A stretch of 64,000 nucleotides of DNA from Collimonas sp. OK412 (GCF_900112135.1 NZ_FOLC01000006.1:186001-250000); one strand, 5' to 3'; counted from the first letter of the stretch, positions 50,557 through 60,813 are shown. Numbers and translations: made by a program. The notes: generated by a model from the sequence alone, not told the origin.

Positions 50557-53500
50557 ATGCAACGAATTTGGCAATTCCTGACGAATACACGAACCTTGAT
50601 GGTGGTCGGTTTTGTGGCGCTGGCCTGCTTTCTCTTTCTCGCCGCGGATGCTTTGCAAATCGATGGCATCTGGGTCGTGGTTTTCCTGGTTGCGATCCTG
50701 CTGATATGGGGACTGGTCGTGCTGTACCGCAAGCAGCGCACCAAGACAGCGTCGCAAAATTTCAGCTCCATGCTGGAAGGCCAGGCCGAGAAGGGCAGCG
50801 ACAAGACCAGCGCTGTCGGCCGCGATGAAACCGAAACCATCCGCAAGCGGATGCTGGAAGCGATTTCGACCATCAAGAATTCCAAGCTTGGCGAAAAGTC
50901 GGGCGCTACTGCTTTATATGAACTGCCGTGGTACATGATCATCGGCAATCCGGCCGCCGGCAAAAGCACCGCGGTCGCCAATTCCGGCCTGCAGTTTCCG
51001 CTGGCTGACAAGAACAGCAATATCGTGCAGGGCGTGGGCGGCACCCGCAATTGCGACTGGTTCTTCACTACCGACGGCATCCTGCTGGATACCGCAGGGC
51101 GCTATTCGGTGCATGAAGAAGACCGTGCAGAGTGGTTCAGTTTCCTCGGCCTGCTGAAAAAGCACCGCAGCCGCGCGCCGATCAACGGCATCATCATCGC
51201 CGTCAGCGTCGCCGAGCTGGCGGGCAACCGGCCGGAGTTCGGCATCAACCTGGCCAAGAACCTGCGCCAGCGCGTGCAGGAACTGACTGAAAAGCTGGAA
51301 GTGTTTGCGCCGGTGTATGTCATGTTTACCAAGGCCGACCTGATCACCGGCTTCACCGAATTCTTCGTCGACATGGACCGCGGCGAAAAAGACCGGGTCT
51401 GGGGCGCAACCTTGCCTTACAGCAGGAAGACCAGCAGCCAGGACGTGCTGGCGTATTTCGACGAACGCTTCGACGAGCTGTTCGAAGGCCTCAAGGAAAT
51501 CAGCCTGGCCAACATGGCCTTGAGCCGCGGCGATCGTTTGCCGCCTGGCGTGCTGACTTTCCCGCTCGAGTTCGCCGCGGTAAAGAGTTCCCTGCGCGCG
51601 TTCATCGCCACCCTGTTTGAAGAAAATCCGTTCCAGTTCAAGCCGGTATTCCGCGGTTTCTATTTCACCAGCGCCTTGCAGGAAGGCAGCGGACTCAGCA
51701 CTTCGTCGGAACGGATCGCCGAGCGTTTCGACCTCAAGCTGCAAGCGCTGGAGCGGCCGGAGATCCATTCCAAGCATGGTTTCTTCCTGCTCAACCTGTT
51801 CCGTAAAGTCATCTTTGCCGACAAGGACCTGGTTTCGCAATACGCCAGCCGCCACAAGACGCGCTTGCGCTACACCATGTTTTTCGCCGCCACTGCCTTC
51901 GTCGGCCTGGCTTTGGCCGGCTGGAGCTGGTCCTACATCGGCAACCGCCAGCTGACCGCCAATGTCCAGGCGGACCTGGACAAGGCCATCAAGCTGCAGG
52001 AAAAACGGCTGGACCTGCAATCGCGCTTTGAAGCGATGGAGATCCTGCAAGACCGTATCGAGCAACTGCAGAAATACGATAACCGCCGGCCTTTGTCGCT
52101 CGGTTTCGGCCTGTACCAGGGGGAATTGCTGGAGCAGAAACTGCGTGAGGAATACTTCGCGGGCATCAAGGACATCATGCTCAAGCCGGTGACCGCGAAT
52201 ATCGAATCCTTCCTGTCTGAAATGAATGCCCACGCAGGTTCGCTGGAACCGATGTCGCGTCCGGTGCAGCTGGCCGGCGCCGCCCAGCCGGCTGCGGGCG
52301 CTGCAGCAGCAAGCGCGGCGGCAGCCGCCGCTCCGGCCGCCAACGCCGGCAGCACCCAGCAATACAAGGATTCGTCGCCGACCAATGTGGAAGACGGCTA
52401 CAACGCCTTGAAGACTTACCTGATGCTGAGCGACCGCTCGCGCGCCGAGTCCAGCCACTTGAATGACCAGCTGACCCGTTTCTGGCGCGGCTGGCTGGAA
52501 AGCAACCGCGGCAACATGACGCGCGAACAGATGATCCGCAGCGCCGAACGCCTGATGAGTTTTTACCTGTCGCAAGTCAACGATCCGTCCTGGCCTACGA
52601 TTGAAAGCAAGCTGACCCTGGTCGACCAGTCGCGCGACAACCTGCGCCGCGTAGTGCGCGGCATGGCGGCCCGCGACCGGGTCTATGCGGACATCAAGGC
52701 GCGCGCCTCGACGCGCTTCCCGTCGATTACGGTGGCGAGCATCGTCGGCGACCTGGACAAGGAACTGATTGTCGGCAGCTATGCGATCCCGGGCACATTC
52801 ACCCGCGACGCCTGGGAAAAATTTGTCCAGGGCGCGTTCAAGGAAGCCGCCAATAAAGAACTGCAAAGCGCCGACTGGGTGCTGAAAACCGCCTCCAGCG
52901 ACGACCTGACGCTGGAAGGCAGCCCGGAGCAGATCCAGAAAGCCCTGGTTACCCAATACAAGACCGAGTACGCCAAGGAATGGCAGAAGTTCATGCAGGG
53001 CGCCAACATCGCCGACCTCGGCGGGTTTGACAACGCGGTCAAGGCGATGAACCGTTTTGGCGATCCGTCCACTTCGCCGATCAACAAGTTCGTCAGCGCG
53101 GTCTACCAGCAGACATCCTGGGACAATCCGTCGCTGCTGAACACCGGCCTGGGGCGCGCGCAAAGCGGTTTCATCGCCTGGTTCAAGCAAACCATCCTGC
53201 GCCAGGCGCCGTCGGGAGTGAACGTCAACGTCAACCTGAACGCCAATACCGATCCAACCGCCGCGCCCATGGGCCCGGTCGGCAAGGAGTTCGCCGGCGT
53301 CGCGCGCCTGGTGACGGCCAAGGACAAAGACGCCACGCTGATGCGCGGCTACATGGAAAGCCTGTCGAAACTGCGTACCCGCTTCAACCAGATCAAGAAC
53401 CAGGGCGATACCGGCCCAGGCGCCAACCAGCTGATGCAGCAGACCCTGAACGGCAGCGGATCGGAACTGGCCGACGCGCTCAAGTATGTCGACGAACAGA

Positions 53501-54468
53501 TGCTGGTCGGCATGAGCGATACGCAGAAACAGGCAATCCGTCCGATCCTGGTGCGGCCGCTGATCCAGGCTTTCGCCGTCACCATCAAGCCGACCGAGGC
53601 GGAGATGAACCGCACCTGGCTGGCGCAGGTTTATTCTCCGTTCGAGAAAACCCTGGGCGAAAAATATCCGTTTGCCGCCAACTCGAAAATCGAGGCGACC
53701 AGCGCCGAGATCGGCCAGACATTCGGCCCGGACGGCAGCATCGCCAAGTTCGTCAATTCCTCGATGGGACCGCTGGTGGTGCGCCGCGGCGACACCCTGG
53801 CCGCCAAGACCTGGGCCGACATGGGCATCACGCTGTCGCCTACCATGGTGTCGAGTTTCGCACGCTGGGTAGCGCCGCTGGGCGCCAGCAGCGCGGCAGC
53901 CGGCGGCAGCGCTGGCGGCGCGGATGCGCAAACCGTGTTCCAGATCCAGGCGCTGCCGGCTGGCGGCACCACGGAGTACACCATCGAGATCGATGGCCAG
54001 CAGCTGCGTTACCGCAATACCCAGGCGCAATGGACCAACTTCGTGTGGCCTAATCCGCAAGGCGTGGCCGGCGCCCGCATCACGGCCGTCACCTTCGACG
54101 GACGTACTGTTGAGATCGCTAACCAGCCTGGCCGTTTCGGGCTTGAGCGCCTGATCAACACGGCGGTGCGCAAGCGCAAGGACGGCAACTTCGAATTGAG
54201 CTGGACCAATGAAAACATCACGGTGCCGATCAACCTGAAGATCATCAGCAGCCCGCAAGTCAGCGCCAAGTCGCCTGACGGCGGCGCCCAGCAAGGCCAG
54301 GGTTTCCTCGGCATGAGATTGCCGGAAACCATTGCCGGCACGGCGGCGAGTCCGGTCAGCACTCCGGCGGCGGTGCCTGCGGCCGGCACATCGGCCGCTG
54401 GTACGCCGGCTGCCGCGCCTGGCGCAACGCCGGTTGCTGCAGCCAGTGCAGGAGGGACCGCACAATGA
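50557..54468 (+). CDS. tssM: Type VI secretion inner-membrane protein TssM (IcmF)
   Basis: A 1303-residue protein. Two N-terminal membrane helices (about 13-55) are followed by a cytoplasmic NTPase-like domain with Walker A GNPAAGKST near residue 130 and DTAGRY, then a third membrane helix near 435-455 (YTMFFAATAFVGLALAGW). A long periplasmic region follows, including the IcmF-related and DUF1215-type parts and an Ala/Pro-rich C-terminal tail. TssM spans the envelope and, with TssJ and TssL, forms the membrane complex. It overlaps tagF by 4 bp. Confidence 0.96.
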   Translation: MQRIWQFLTNTRTLMVVGFVALACFLFLAADALQIDGIWVVVFLVAILLIWGLVVLYRKQRTKTASQNFSSMLEGQAEKGSDKTSAVGRDETETIRKRMLEAISTIKNSKLGEKSGATALYELPWYMIIGNPAAGKSTAVANSGLQFPLADKNSNIVQGVGGTRNCDWFFTTDGILLDTAGRYSVHEEDRAEWFSFLGLLKKHRSRAPINGIIIAVSVAELAGNRPEFGINLAKNLRQRVQELTEKLEVFAPVYVMFTKADLITGFTEFFVDMDRGEKDRVWGATLPYSRKTSSQDVLAYFDERFDELFEGLKEISLANMALSRGDRLPPGVLTFPLEFAAVKSSLRAFIATLFEENPFQFKPVFRGFYFTSALQEGSGLSTSSERIAERFDLKLQALERPEIHSKHGFFLLNLFRKVIFADKDLVSQYASRHKTRLRYTMFFAATAFVGLALAGWSWSYIGNRQLTANVQADLDKAIKLQEKRLDLQSRFEAMEILQDRIEQLQKYDNRRPLSLGFGLYQGELLEQKLREEYFAGIKDIMLKPVTANIESFLSEMNAHAGSLEPMSRPVQLAGAAQPAAGAAAASAAAAAAPAANAGSTQQYKDSSPTNVEDGYNALKTYLMLSDRSRAESSHLNDQLTRFWRGWLESNRGNMTREQMIRSAERLMSFYLSQVNDPSWPTIESKLTLVDQSRDNLRRVVRGMAARDRVYADIKARASTRFPSITVASIVGDLDKELIVGSYAIPGTFTRDAWEKFVQGAFKEAANKELQSADWVLKTASSDDLTLEGSPEQIQKALVTQYKTEYAKEWQKFMQGANIADLGGFDNAVKAMNRFGDPSTSPINKFVSAVYQQTSWDNPSLLNTGLGRAQSGFIAWFKQTILRQAPSGVNVNVNLNANTDPTAAPMGPVGKEFAGVARLVTAKDKDATLMRGYMESLSKLRTRFNQIKNQGDTGPGANQLMQQTLNGSGSELADALKYVDEQMLVGMSDTQKQAIRPILVRPLIQAFAVTIKPTEAEMNRTWLAQVYSPFEKTLGEKYPFAANSKIEATSAEIGQTFGPDGSIAKFVNSSMGPLVVRRGDTLAAKTWADMGITLSPTMVSSFARWVAPLGASSAAAGGSAGGADAQTVFQIQALPAGGTTEYTIEIDGQQLRYRNTQAQWTNFVWPNPQGVAGARITAVTFDGRTVEIANQPGRFGLERLINTAVRKRKDGNFELSWTNENITVPINLKIISSPQVSAKSPDGGAQQGQGFLGMRLPETIAGTAASPVSTPAAVPAAGTSAAGTPAAAPGATPVAAASAGGTAQ

Positions 54469-55451
54469 GCGTAGGAGAAAAATTGGCTAACATCGGCTAT
54501 TTCGGCAAGATCCCCAGCCGCGGCGATTTCATCAAGGCTACCGACAACATGCCGCTGGTGTCGATCCTCGATGACTGGCTGGCGCAGGCAATGGACCTGC
54601 TGTCTGCCGAGCCGCGCTGGAAAATCGCCTACGACGCCGTCAGTCCGCTGCACTTTGCTTTCATCGGCCCGCGCAGCAGGCGCGCCATCGCCGGTCACCT
54701 GATTGCCAGCAACGACCAGGCTAACCGCCGTTTTCCATTCCTTGCCGTCAGCACCATGGAAATCGATGAGCCGCAGGATTTTACGGCGAAGAGCCCGATG
54801 GCGTTTTCGCGCCTGTGGAACCGGCTGGAAACCCAGGCTTCCGAAGTGATCGCCGCAACCGATCCGGCGATTTCCCTGCAGAACCTGACCGCCACCGGCA
54901 TTCCCTTGCAGCTGGGCAGCGGCGCCTATCACGCGGCTTTCACCGACTTCATGGAAATCCAGAGCATAGGCGGGCTGGAGAACATGCTGCACAGCGCCGG
55001 TTTCAAGGGCTCTTTGCGGCACCTGGTCCTGGCGCTGGGCATCTTGCTGCAGCCGGTGATGGCGAGTTCGTCGTCGCGCCTGGAAAAGAGCCTGGTGATG
55101 CCGTTGCCGGTCGATCCCATGTATCGCAACCTGGTGGCGTCCTACTGGTTGCACCTGATTACGCCATTCCTGTTGCGCGGCAATTTCGAACTGGCCACTT
55201 TTGTTACCAGGATCAACGACCGGCCATCCATGGTGATCGGCTTCAGCGGTGCTTCGCCGCGCACCTTGCAAGCCATCATGGACCCGCAGGTCGCGCTCGA
55301 GCACCACATCTCTTTCGAGGATGCCAGCTGGGTCGAAGAACAGGTCAAGTCGGATTACAGCATCACGAAGATCGCCAGCTACCTGGCGCAACCCACCCTA
55401 TCTTTAAAATCGGCTCATGATTCGTTTCGTGACGCATTTATTGGAGCCTGA
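54465..55451 (+). CDS. tagF: Type VI secretion-associated protein TagF
   Basis: A 328-residue protein with the TagF/ImpM N-terminal domain (GYFGKIPSRGDFIK...LVSILDDWLAQAM, FAFIGPRSRRAIAGHLIASNDQANRRFPF) and a C-terminal extension of about 160 residues. In Pseudomonas TagF represses T6SS post-translationally. The ATG overlaps the tssM stop, indicating translational coupling. Confidence 0.92.
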   Translation: MSVGEKLANIGYFGKIPSRGDFIKATDNMPLVSILDDWLAQAMDLLSAEPRWKIAYDAVSPLHFAFIGPRSRRAIAGHLIASNDQANRRFPFLAVSTMEIDEPQDFTAKSPMAFSRLWNRLETQASEVIAATDPAISLQNLTATGIPLQLGSGAYHAAFTDFMEIQSIGGLENMLHSAGFKGSLRHLVLALGILLQPVMASSSSRLEKSLVMPLPVDPMYRNLVASYWLHLITPFLLRGNFELATFVTRINDRPSMVIGFSGASPRTLQAIMDPQVALEHHISFEDASWVEEQVKSDYSITKIASYLAQPTLSLKSAHDSFRDAFIGA

Positions 55452-55454
55452 CGC

Positions 55455-56237
55455 ATGCGTTATCTGAGCATTGCCCTGACATCGTTATTCGTGTCGAACC
55501 TGGCGCTGGCACAAAATGTCGCGCCGCCCGTGGCTACCCCGAAACCGGGCCAGATCCTGGTCAGCGGCACGGTGCCCGACGAAGCCAGCAAGCAGAGCGC
55601 GCTGAGCAAGCTGCAGGAACTGTATGGCGCCGACCGTGTGGTCGACCAGATTTCGGTCGGTTCGGTGGTGTCGCCGGCGAACTGGAACGGTTATGTGCAG
55701 AAACTGATCGGTCCGAGCCTGAAACAGGTCAGCCGCGGCCAGCTGAAGATCGACGGCAATACCGTCACCATCAACGGCGAAGTCAGCAACGAAGCGCAGC
55801 GCCAGCAGATCGCCAGTGAAATCGCCGGCAACCTGAATCCGACTTACACCGTCAAGAACGGCTTGCGGGTTTCTGCCTCCGAGCAAAATATCCTGGACCA
55901 GACCCTGGCCAACCGTACCATCGAGTTCGAAAGCGGACAAGCCACGCTGACGCCTTCCGGCATGCGCATCCTGGATGAAATGTCGGCTGCGCTGCTGAAG
56001 GTGAAAGACAAGAAAGTGGAAGTCATCGGCCATACCGACAACCAGGGTTTGCGGGCGCGTAACGTTTCGCTGAGCAAGGCGCGCGCCGATGCAGTGAAGG
56101 ATTACCTGGCGCAGAAGGGCATCAACCCGGACAGCATCGTGACTTCAGGCCAGGGGCCGGACCGGCCGATCATGACCAACGATACCGCCGACGGCCGCTC
56201 GCGCAACCGCCGTATCGAATTCCGGGTATCGCAGTAA
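55455..56237 (+). CDS. OmpA/BON-domain exported protein of the T6SS locus
   Basis: A 260-residue protein with a signal peptide (SIALTSLFVSNLALA), a region with BON-like repeats (LVSGTVPDEASKQSALSKLQELYGADRVVDQIS; LKIDGNTVTINGEVSNEAQRQQIASEIA) and a C-terminal OmpA domain (IEFESGQATLTPSGMRILDEM, EVIGHTDNQGLRARNVSLSKARADAVKDYL, RSRNRRIEFRV) that binds peptidoglycan. It probably anchors the secretion complex to the cell wall, replacing the OmpA extension of some TssL proteins. It follows tagF after 3 bp. Confidence 0.9.
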   Translation: MRYLSIALTSLFVSNLALAQNVAPPVATPKPGQILVSGTVPDEASKQSALSKLQELYGADRVVDQISVGSVVSPANWNGYVQKLIGPSLKQVSRGQLKIDGNTVTINGEVSNEAQRQQIASEIAGNLNPTYTVKNGLRVSASEQNILDQTLANRTIEFESGQATLTPSGMRILDEMSAALLKVKDKKVEVIGHTDNQGLRARNVSLSKARADAVKDYLAQKGINPDSIVTSGQGPDRPIMTNDTADGRSRNRRIEFRVSQ

Positions 56238-56253
56238 ACCGGGACAGGCGTTT

Positions 56254-57342
56254 TTAATTGTCGTCGTTTTGCTGGCTGCCGTGCAGCCCCAGCAGTTCTT
56301 CCACGTGGGCCAGCGAGCCTGGATCCTTGATGACCGTGCGCAGCCAGTGGTGCAGCGGCAGGTCGCCCCAGCTGGCAGCCTTGTCCGCCAGGTAGGCGAC
56401 CGGGCTGTGCGGTTCGGTGCGGCGGAAAAAATCGGCCACATGGCGCAGCTGCGCCAGGGCCTGGGCGCGGTTCTGTATCGGGCCGTTCAGCGTGGTCTGT
56501 GCTTGCTCCACCTTGCTTACCTCCTGCTGCACCGTGGGTGCGGTTTGTGTCTCGTTGCTGCCGGCTTTCGGCGCGGTGCCTGTATTGACTCCGGCTTCCT
56601 GGGCGAAGCGGGTGATGACCGCAATCACGTTTTCCAGTGCGTCCTTGGCGGATGAAAATGCCGGTCCATCCTGGCCTACCCGGAAATCGATCGATTTTTC
56701 CAATTGCAGCAGCGCTTGCTGGCACAAGTTGGCGTCCGCCAGCAATGTTTCATAAAATTTCGGCGACGATTTGCGTTTTGCCGCTTCGATGTCGGCCAGC
56801 TTGACGCCGTCGCTGCTGACGCTCTCGCCGTTGGCCCGATCCCGTTCTTCACTGGCCGCACGGATGCGCGCCGACTCGAAATCCACGCTGGAAAACGCAG
56901 TGCCGCGGCCTTCCGTGATCGGGATCTCGCGGATCAGCTGCACTGAGCGCGACAATAACCAGCTCAGGTTGCCGACCCGCAATTCCTGGTCGTCATCGTC
57001 CGGCACCGGATGCAAGCCTTCCCAATACCGGTCGCTCAGGCCGGCCAGCAACAGGTAGCCGTCGGCCAGGCCGCTGAAATGGCGGATTTTGGCATTGGCT
57101 TCCGCCAGCCAGACCGCCAGCCGCAGATCCTTGCTCTGGGTTTCTATCAGCCGCGCGCAATTGTCGACGACGAAACCCCAGTCCGCCTCCTTGAGCTCGG
57201 TGACCCATTCGCCCTGGTCCAGCGACGGGTCGTCAAAGCGCCGGGCGTTGGCGATCGCATCCAGGTCGCTTGAGAAAGACAGGTCGGCGCCGCACGGTGC
57301 GGCGTCGCTGACGGGATTGAGTAATTGATCGACAGAAAACAT
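56254..57342 (-). CDS. tssA: Type VI secretion baseplate/sheath cap protein TssA
   Basis: A 362-residue protein with the ImpA_N domain (CGADLSFSSDLDAIANARRFDDPSLDQGEW, WGFVVDNCARLIETQSKDLRLAVWLAEA, GLADGYLLLAGLSDRYWEGLHPVPDDDDQELR), a central helical part and a C-terminal domain ending LAHVEELLGLHG. TssA primes sheath polymerisation. The ATG at 57342 (MFSVDQLLNPV) is preferred to one five codons earlier. It converges on the OmpA gene with 16 bp between, and it is alone on this strand; other T6SS core genes must lie elsewhere. Confidence 0.92.
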   Translation of the reverse strand: MFSVDQLLNPVSDAAPCGADLSFSSDLDAIANARRFDDPSLDQGEWVTELKEADWGFVVDNCARLIETQSKDLRLAVWLAEANAKIRHFSGLADGYLLLAGLSDRYWEGLHPVPDDDDQELRVGNLSWLLSRSVQLIREIPITEGRGTAFSSVDFESARIRAASEERDRANGESVSSDGVKLADIEAAKRKSSPKFYETLLADANLCQQALLQLEKSIDFRVGQDGPAFSSAKDALENVIAVITRFAQEAGVNTGTAPKAGSNETQTAPTVQQEVSKVEQAQTTLNGPIQNRAQALAQLRHVADFFRRTEPHSPVAYLADKAASWGDLPLHHWLRTVIKDPGSLAHVEELLGLHGSQQNDDN

Positions 57343-57639
57343 AAATGACAAACCCAAATAAAAAGTGGTTCAAGCCGGAGGGCGGCGACGCTCTTGCGAG
57401 ATATTCATCGGAATTTCCTTGGCACAATCATACCCCAGCAGCCTGTCGGCGTTTCAAAAAAGGAATCTTAGTCGCACTCCTGATGTCGCGCAAACCAGGC
57501 ATCGGTGATGCCGGGCGGATATGTCGAAATATCAAAGGAGATGTTTCCGTAGTAACATGTGTCCTGAATGCATCCCCAAAAAAGCGTCGATATCCAGCAT
57601 TTGCCACAGTTGATGTCTACTGTCGCCGATTGTTATATT

Positions 57640-57655
57640 TGCAATGGCTGTGCCG
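57640..57655 (-). promoter_or_regulatory. Candidate sigma-54 promoter upstream of tssA
   Basis: On the minus strand CGGCACAGCCATTGCA matches the -24/-12 pattern except at the first base. It points at tssA but would leave a leader of about 285 nt. Many T6SS loci are sigma-54 controlled. The rest of the 355-bp region 57343-57697 holds no gene and must also contain the promoter of the rightward TPR-like gene. Confidence 0.4.
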
Positions 57656-57697
57656 TGCCTGCCCAGGTCTTAATATTTTCAGGAAAGTGAGTAAGCT

Positions 57698-58252
57698 ATG
57701 AAGCTTTGGAAAACCAAGTTGGTCTGCAGTGTCGCTTTAACATGTTTGATGATTCCATTCGCTGCGTCGGCTGCTCCCGCCGCCGCGCCGGATACGGCAC
57801 AAAAAAGTGCGGCCGACCAGGAAATCCAGGTGCTCAAGGACGTGGCGCAAGCCCGTCCGACCGAAAAGACGCCATGGGTGCGCATGACCCAGATCAAATA
57901 CGACGCCGGCAGCTATGGCGACGCGGTAGCCTATGCATTGCAGGTATTGCAACGCGATCCGGCCGACAAGTACGCCAAGGGCGTAGTGGCGTTGGGCAGC
58001 CTCAAGCTGTCGATCAAGGCCCTGAACGACTTGAGCGCGCAAAGCGACCTGAACGGCGGCGTGCTCAGCGATGCGCAAAACCAGACCAGGTTGCTGCGCG
58101 AAAGCCTGGGCGAAACCGTGGTCGACCCGGCCGCAGTGGCCGACACCAAGCCTAAGGTGACTCGCCCGCTGAAGAAAAAGACGACGCGCGCCGCCAAAGC
58201 CGCGACGCCGGATGCCGGCGGCGAGGGCAAGCCTTTCGGTGCTTTGCAGTAA
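57698..58252 (+). CDS. Exported TPR-like protein of the T6SS locus
   Basis: A 184-residue protein with a signal peptide (LVCSVALTCLMIPFAASAA), a helical TPR-like segment (EIQVLKDVAQARPTEKTPWVRMTQIKYDAGSYGDAVAYALQVLQRDPADKYAKGV) and a basic C-terminus (KKKTTRAAKAATP). I do not recognise a named family. Its position between tssA and vgrG suggests a periplasmic accessory or chaperone for the secretion system. Confidence 0.7.
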   Translation: MKLWKTKLVCSVALTCLMIPFAASAAPAAAPDTAQKSAADQEIQVLKDVAQARPTEKTPWVRMTQIKYDAGSYGDAVAYALQVLQRDPADKYAKGVVALGSLKLSIKALNDLSAQSDLNGGVLSDAQNQTRLLRESLGETVVDPAAVADTKPKVTRPLKKKTTRAAKAATPDAGGEGKPFGALQ

Positions 58253-58546
58253 GCCGGGCAAACACCAGATATTGATCTTAAAGTAATGTAAATACCACTG
58301 CGGTCCGGCTCAGCACGCCGGACGCCGCCTCGCCGCCGCTGTCACTCGCTGGCAACCCCAGCGCTGTAAATTATTCAGACACGGCGCCGCGACCACCTTA
58401 AATACCGATATAATTTCAAATCGGCAATATTGCTGCCGCGTAATTGTTCGCGGTTATCACAGGCAAAGCCGACGTCCTTATTCAGGATCGCGGCTTAAAT
58501 AGCAGCTCTATGCAAAGCCATTCCTTCTGCAAAACGGAGAGTGCCA

Positions 58547-60790
58547 ATGTATCCAAACCCTTCTGCAATGCTGGCCCGGGTAGGCCGCTTCAACCAGGAC
58601 CGGCGTCTGGTCCGTATCAAGACACCGCTCGATGCCGATCTGCTGCTGGTGCACCGGATGTACGGCAGCGAAGCCTTGTCCAAGCCGTTCCAATTGACCC
58701 TTGAATTGCTGTCGCCCTACGACCAGCTTGAACTCAAGCAGCTGGTCGGGCAGCCGGTGCTGCTGACCATGCTGACCGCAGCCGATGAGCGCCATTTCCA
58801 CGGTTTTGTCCAGGAGTTCAGCCGTACCGGCAGCGACGGCGGGCTGGCCACTTACCAGGCGCAGCTGGCGCCGTGGTTTTCCTTCCTCGACTATGCCAGC
58901 AACTGCCGCGTGTTCCAGGACCTGTCGGTGCTGGAAATCACACAGGAAGTATTCAGCAAGTACGGCCAGCTGGCCGACTACCGTGTCGACCTGGTCTCCG
59001 GCCGTTATCCGAAACTGCCGTACTGCGTGCAGTACAACGAATCCGATTTCACCTTCGTCTCGCGCCTGCTGGAGGACGCCGGCATCTACTACAGCTTCGA
59101 GCACAGCGAGAGTGGCCACAAGCTGGTGCTGGCCGACGATTCGACCCAGTGCCAGCCGCTGGCAGGCGACGCCACGGTGCGTTTCCAGCCCAACCAGGAA
59201 TTGCAGGCCAGCGACGTGCTGGACGACTGGCGGCCGCGGCGCCGGGTCGGGCCTTCCGTGCACAGCATCAAGAGTTTCGATTTCAAGCAGCCGCGCAATC
59301 CGCTCGCGGTCGAACTGAAGAACGATGCTCCGCGCGGCACCTTACCCCAGTTCGAGCGCTATGCTTACGACGGCGCGGCCAGCTACGGCAACAGCTCGGT
59401 CGGCGAGCAGCTGACCGCGGTGCGCGCCGAGGAAGCCGGCTGGCAAACCAAGCTGTTTGAAGGCGCCGGTACTACCCGGGAGCTGGTGGCCGGCCGCTAT
59501 TTCGACCTGGCCGGCCATTTCGAGCACGAGGGGGACGATCCGACCGAACACCGTTTCATGGCGCTGCGGGTCAGCCACGACGCCCGCAACAATTTTTCCA
59601 GCGATTTCGGCGAAGCCCAGGATTGCATGTACCGGGTCGAGGTCAGCGCCCTGCGCCGCAAGATTCCCTACCGGCCCTTGCGCGACACCGCCAGGCCGCG
59701 CATGCCGGGGCCGCAGACGGCGACCGTGGTGGGACCGAAAGGCGAGGAGATCTGGCACGACAAATTCGGCCGCGTCAAGTTGCAGTTCCACTGGGACCGG
59801 CTGGGCCAGTTCAATGACCAGAGCTCTTGCTGGGTGCGGGTCGCCAGCCCCTGGGCCGGCAGCGGCATGGGCGGCGTCTCGGCGCCGCGCGTGGGGCAGG
59901 AAGTGGTGGTCGATTTCCTCGACGGCAATCCGGACCGGCCCATCATCACCGGCCGTGTCTACAACGCCGACAACATGCCGCCGTTCGGCCAGGAAGTGAG
60001 CGGCATGCGCTCCAAGACCGTGCGCGGCGGCGGCTTCAACGAAGTCACCATGCACGACACCGGCGGCAGCGAACTGCTCAACATGCATGCCCAGCGCGAC
60101 ATGGCGGTGACGGTGCTGAACGACCATAACAGCACCGTCAACAACAACAAGGCGACCAAGGTTGCCGTCAACCACAGCCTGAATGTCGGCGCCAACCAGG
60201 ATATCTCGGTGGGCGGCAACCGCGGCGCCACGGTGACCGGCAACGATACCCGCACCGTCACCGGCACGTCCACCGCCACCGTTACCGGCGCTGTGACGCA
60301 GACCTACCAGGCCGGCCAGAAACGGACCATTACCGCCGCGGGTTATAACGAAAACATCACCGGCGATTACGGCAGCAGCCTGGTCGGCAACTATAGCGGC
60401 AGCACCAGCGGCAATTGGAAAAGGGATATCACCGGTACGCTCACCCATACCGTTACCGGCGCGGTCAGCGACACCATGCACGCCGGCCGCGAAGTGACGG
60501 TGACCGGCACCGACAAGCGCACGGTCGCCGGTCCGGTGGAAGACGGCAATACCGGACCGCGCCTGCTGTCGGTGACCGGCAACATGCAGCATGAAGTGTC
60601 CGGCACCCACACGGTGTATTCCGGCTCCGACCAGACCATTGCTTCCGGCAGCAAGGTCGACCTTGTCGTCGGCGGCGCCGGCATCAGCATCGACGCCGGC
60701 GAAATCACCATCACGGCAGGCGGCTCGATCATCAAGATCAACGGCGGCGGCGTGTCGATCAATGGCAGCAAGATCAACCTGAACAGCTAA
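58547..60790 (+). CDS. vgrG: Type VI secretion spike protein VgrG
   Basis: A 747-residue VgrG (TssI). The Gp27-like N-terminal part (RLVRIKTPLDADLLLVHRMYGSEALSKPFQLTLELLS; YNESDFTFVSRLLEDAGIYYSFEH) is followed by a Gp5 OB-fold (GPKGEEIWHDKFGRVKLQFHWDR, WVRVASPWAGSGMGG, VDFLDGNPDRPIITGRVYN). A long beta-prism tip of short Gly/Thr/Val repeats ends GGGVSINGSKINLNS. GGAG lies 8 nt before the ATG at 58547; a GTG two codons earlier is possible. No extra effector domain is visible, so the cargo is likely the downstream PAAR/Rhs protein. Confidence 0.95.
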   Translation: MYPNPSAMLARVGRFNQDRRLVRIKTPLDADLLLVHRMYGSEALSKPFQLTLELLSPYDQLELKQLVGQPVLLTMLTAADERHFHGFVQEFSRTGSDGGLATYQAQLAPWFSFLDYASNCRVFQDLSVLEITQEVFSKYGQLADYRVDLVSGRYPKLPYCVQYNESDFTFVSRLLEDAGIYYSFEHSESGHKLVLADDSTQCQPLAGDATVRFQPNQELQASDVLDDWRPRRRVGPSVHSIKSFDFKQPRNPLAVELKNDAPRGTLPQFERYAYDGAASYGNSSVGEQLTAVRAEEAGWQTKLFEGAGTTRELVAGRYFDLAGHFEHEGDDPTEHRFMALRVSHDARNNFSSDFGEAQDCMYRVEVSALRRKIPYRPLRDTARPRMPGPQTATVVGPKGEEIWHDKFGRVKLQFHWDRLGQFNDQSSCWVRVASPWAGSGMGGVSAPRVGQEVVVDFLDGNPDRPIITGRVYNADNMPPFGQEVSGMRSKTVRGGGFNEVTMHDTGGSELLNMHAQRDMAVTVLNDHNSTVNNNKATKVAVNHSLNVGANQDISVGGNRGATVTGNDTRTVTGTSTATVTGAVTQTYQAGQKRTITAAGYNENITGDYGSSLVGNYSGSTSGNWKRDITGTLTHTVTGAVSDTMHAGREVTVTGTDKRTVAGPVEDGNTGPRLLSVTGNMQHEVSGTHTVYSGSDQTIASGSKVDLVVGGAGISIDAGEITITAGGSIIKINGGGVSINGSKINLNS

Positions 60791-60813
60791 GACCTTACCG
60801 AAAGGACGCCAGC

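Noticed and set aside
50914-54465. 1183-codon open frame antisense to tssM
   Set aside because: Arg/His/Leu-rich composition typical of a GC-rich antisense shadow; tssM has clear family motifs throughout.
57419-57434. TGGCAC as a rightward sigma-54 promoter
   Set aside because: The -12 element is TACC rather than TTGC, so it does not fit.
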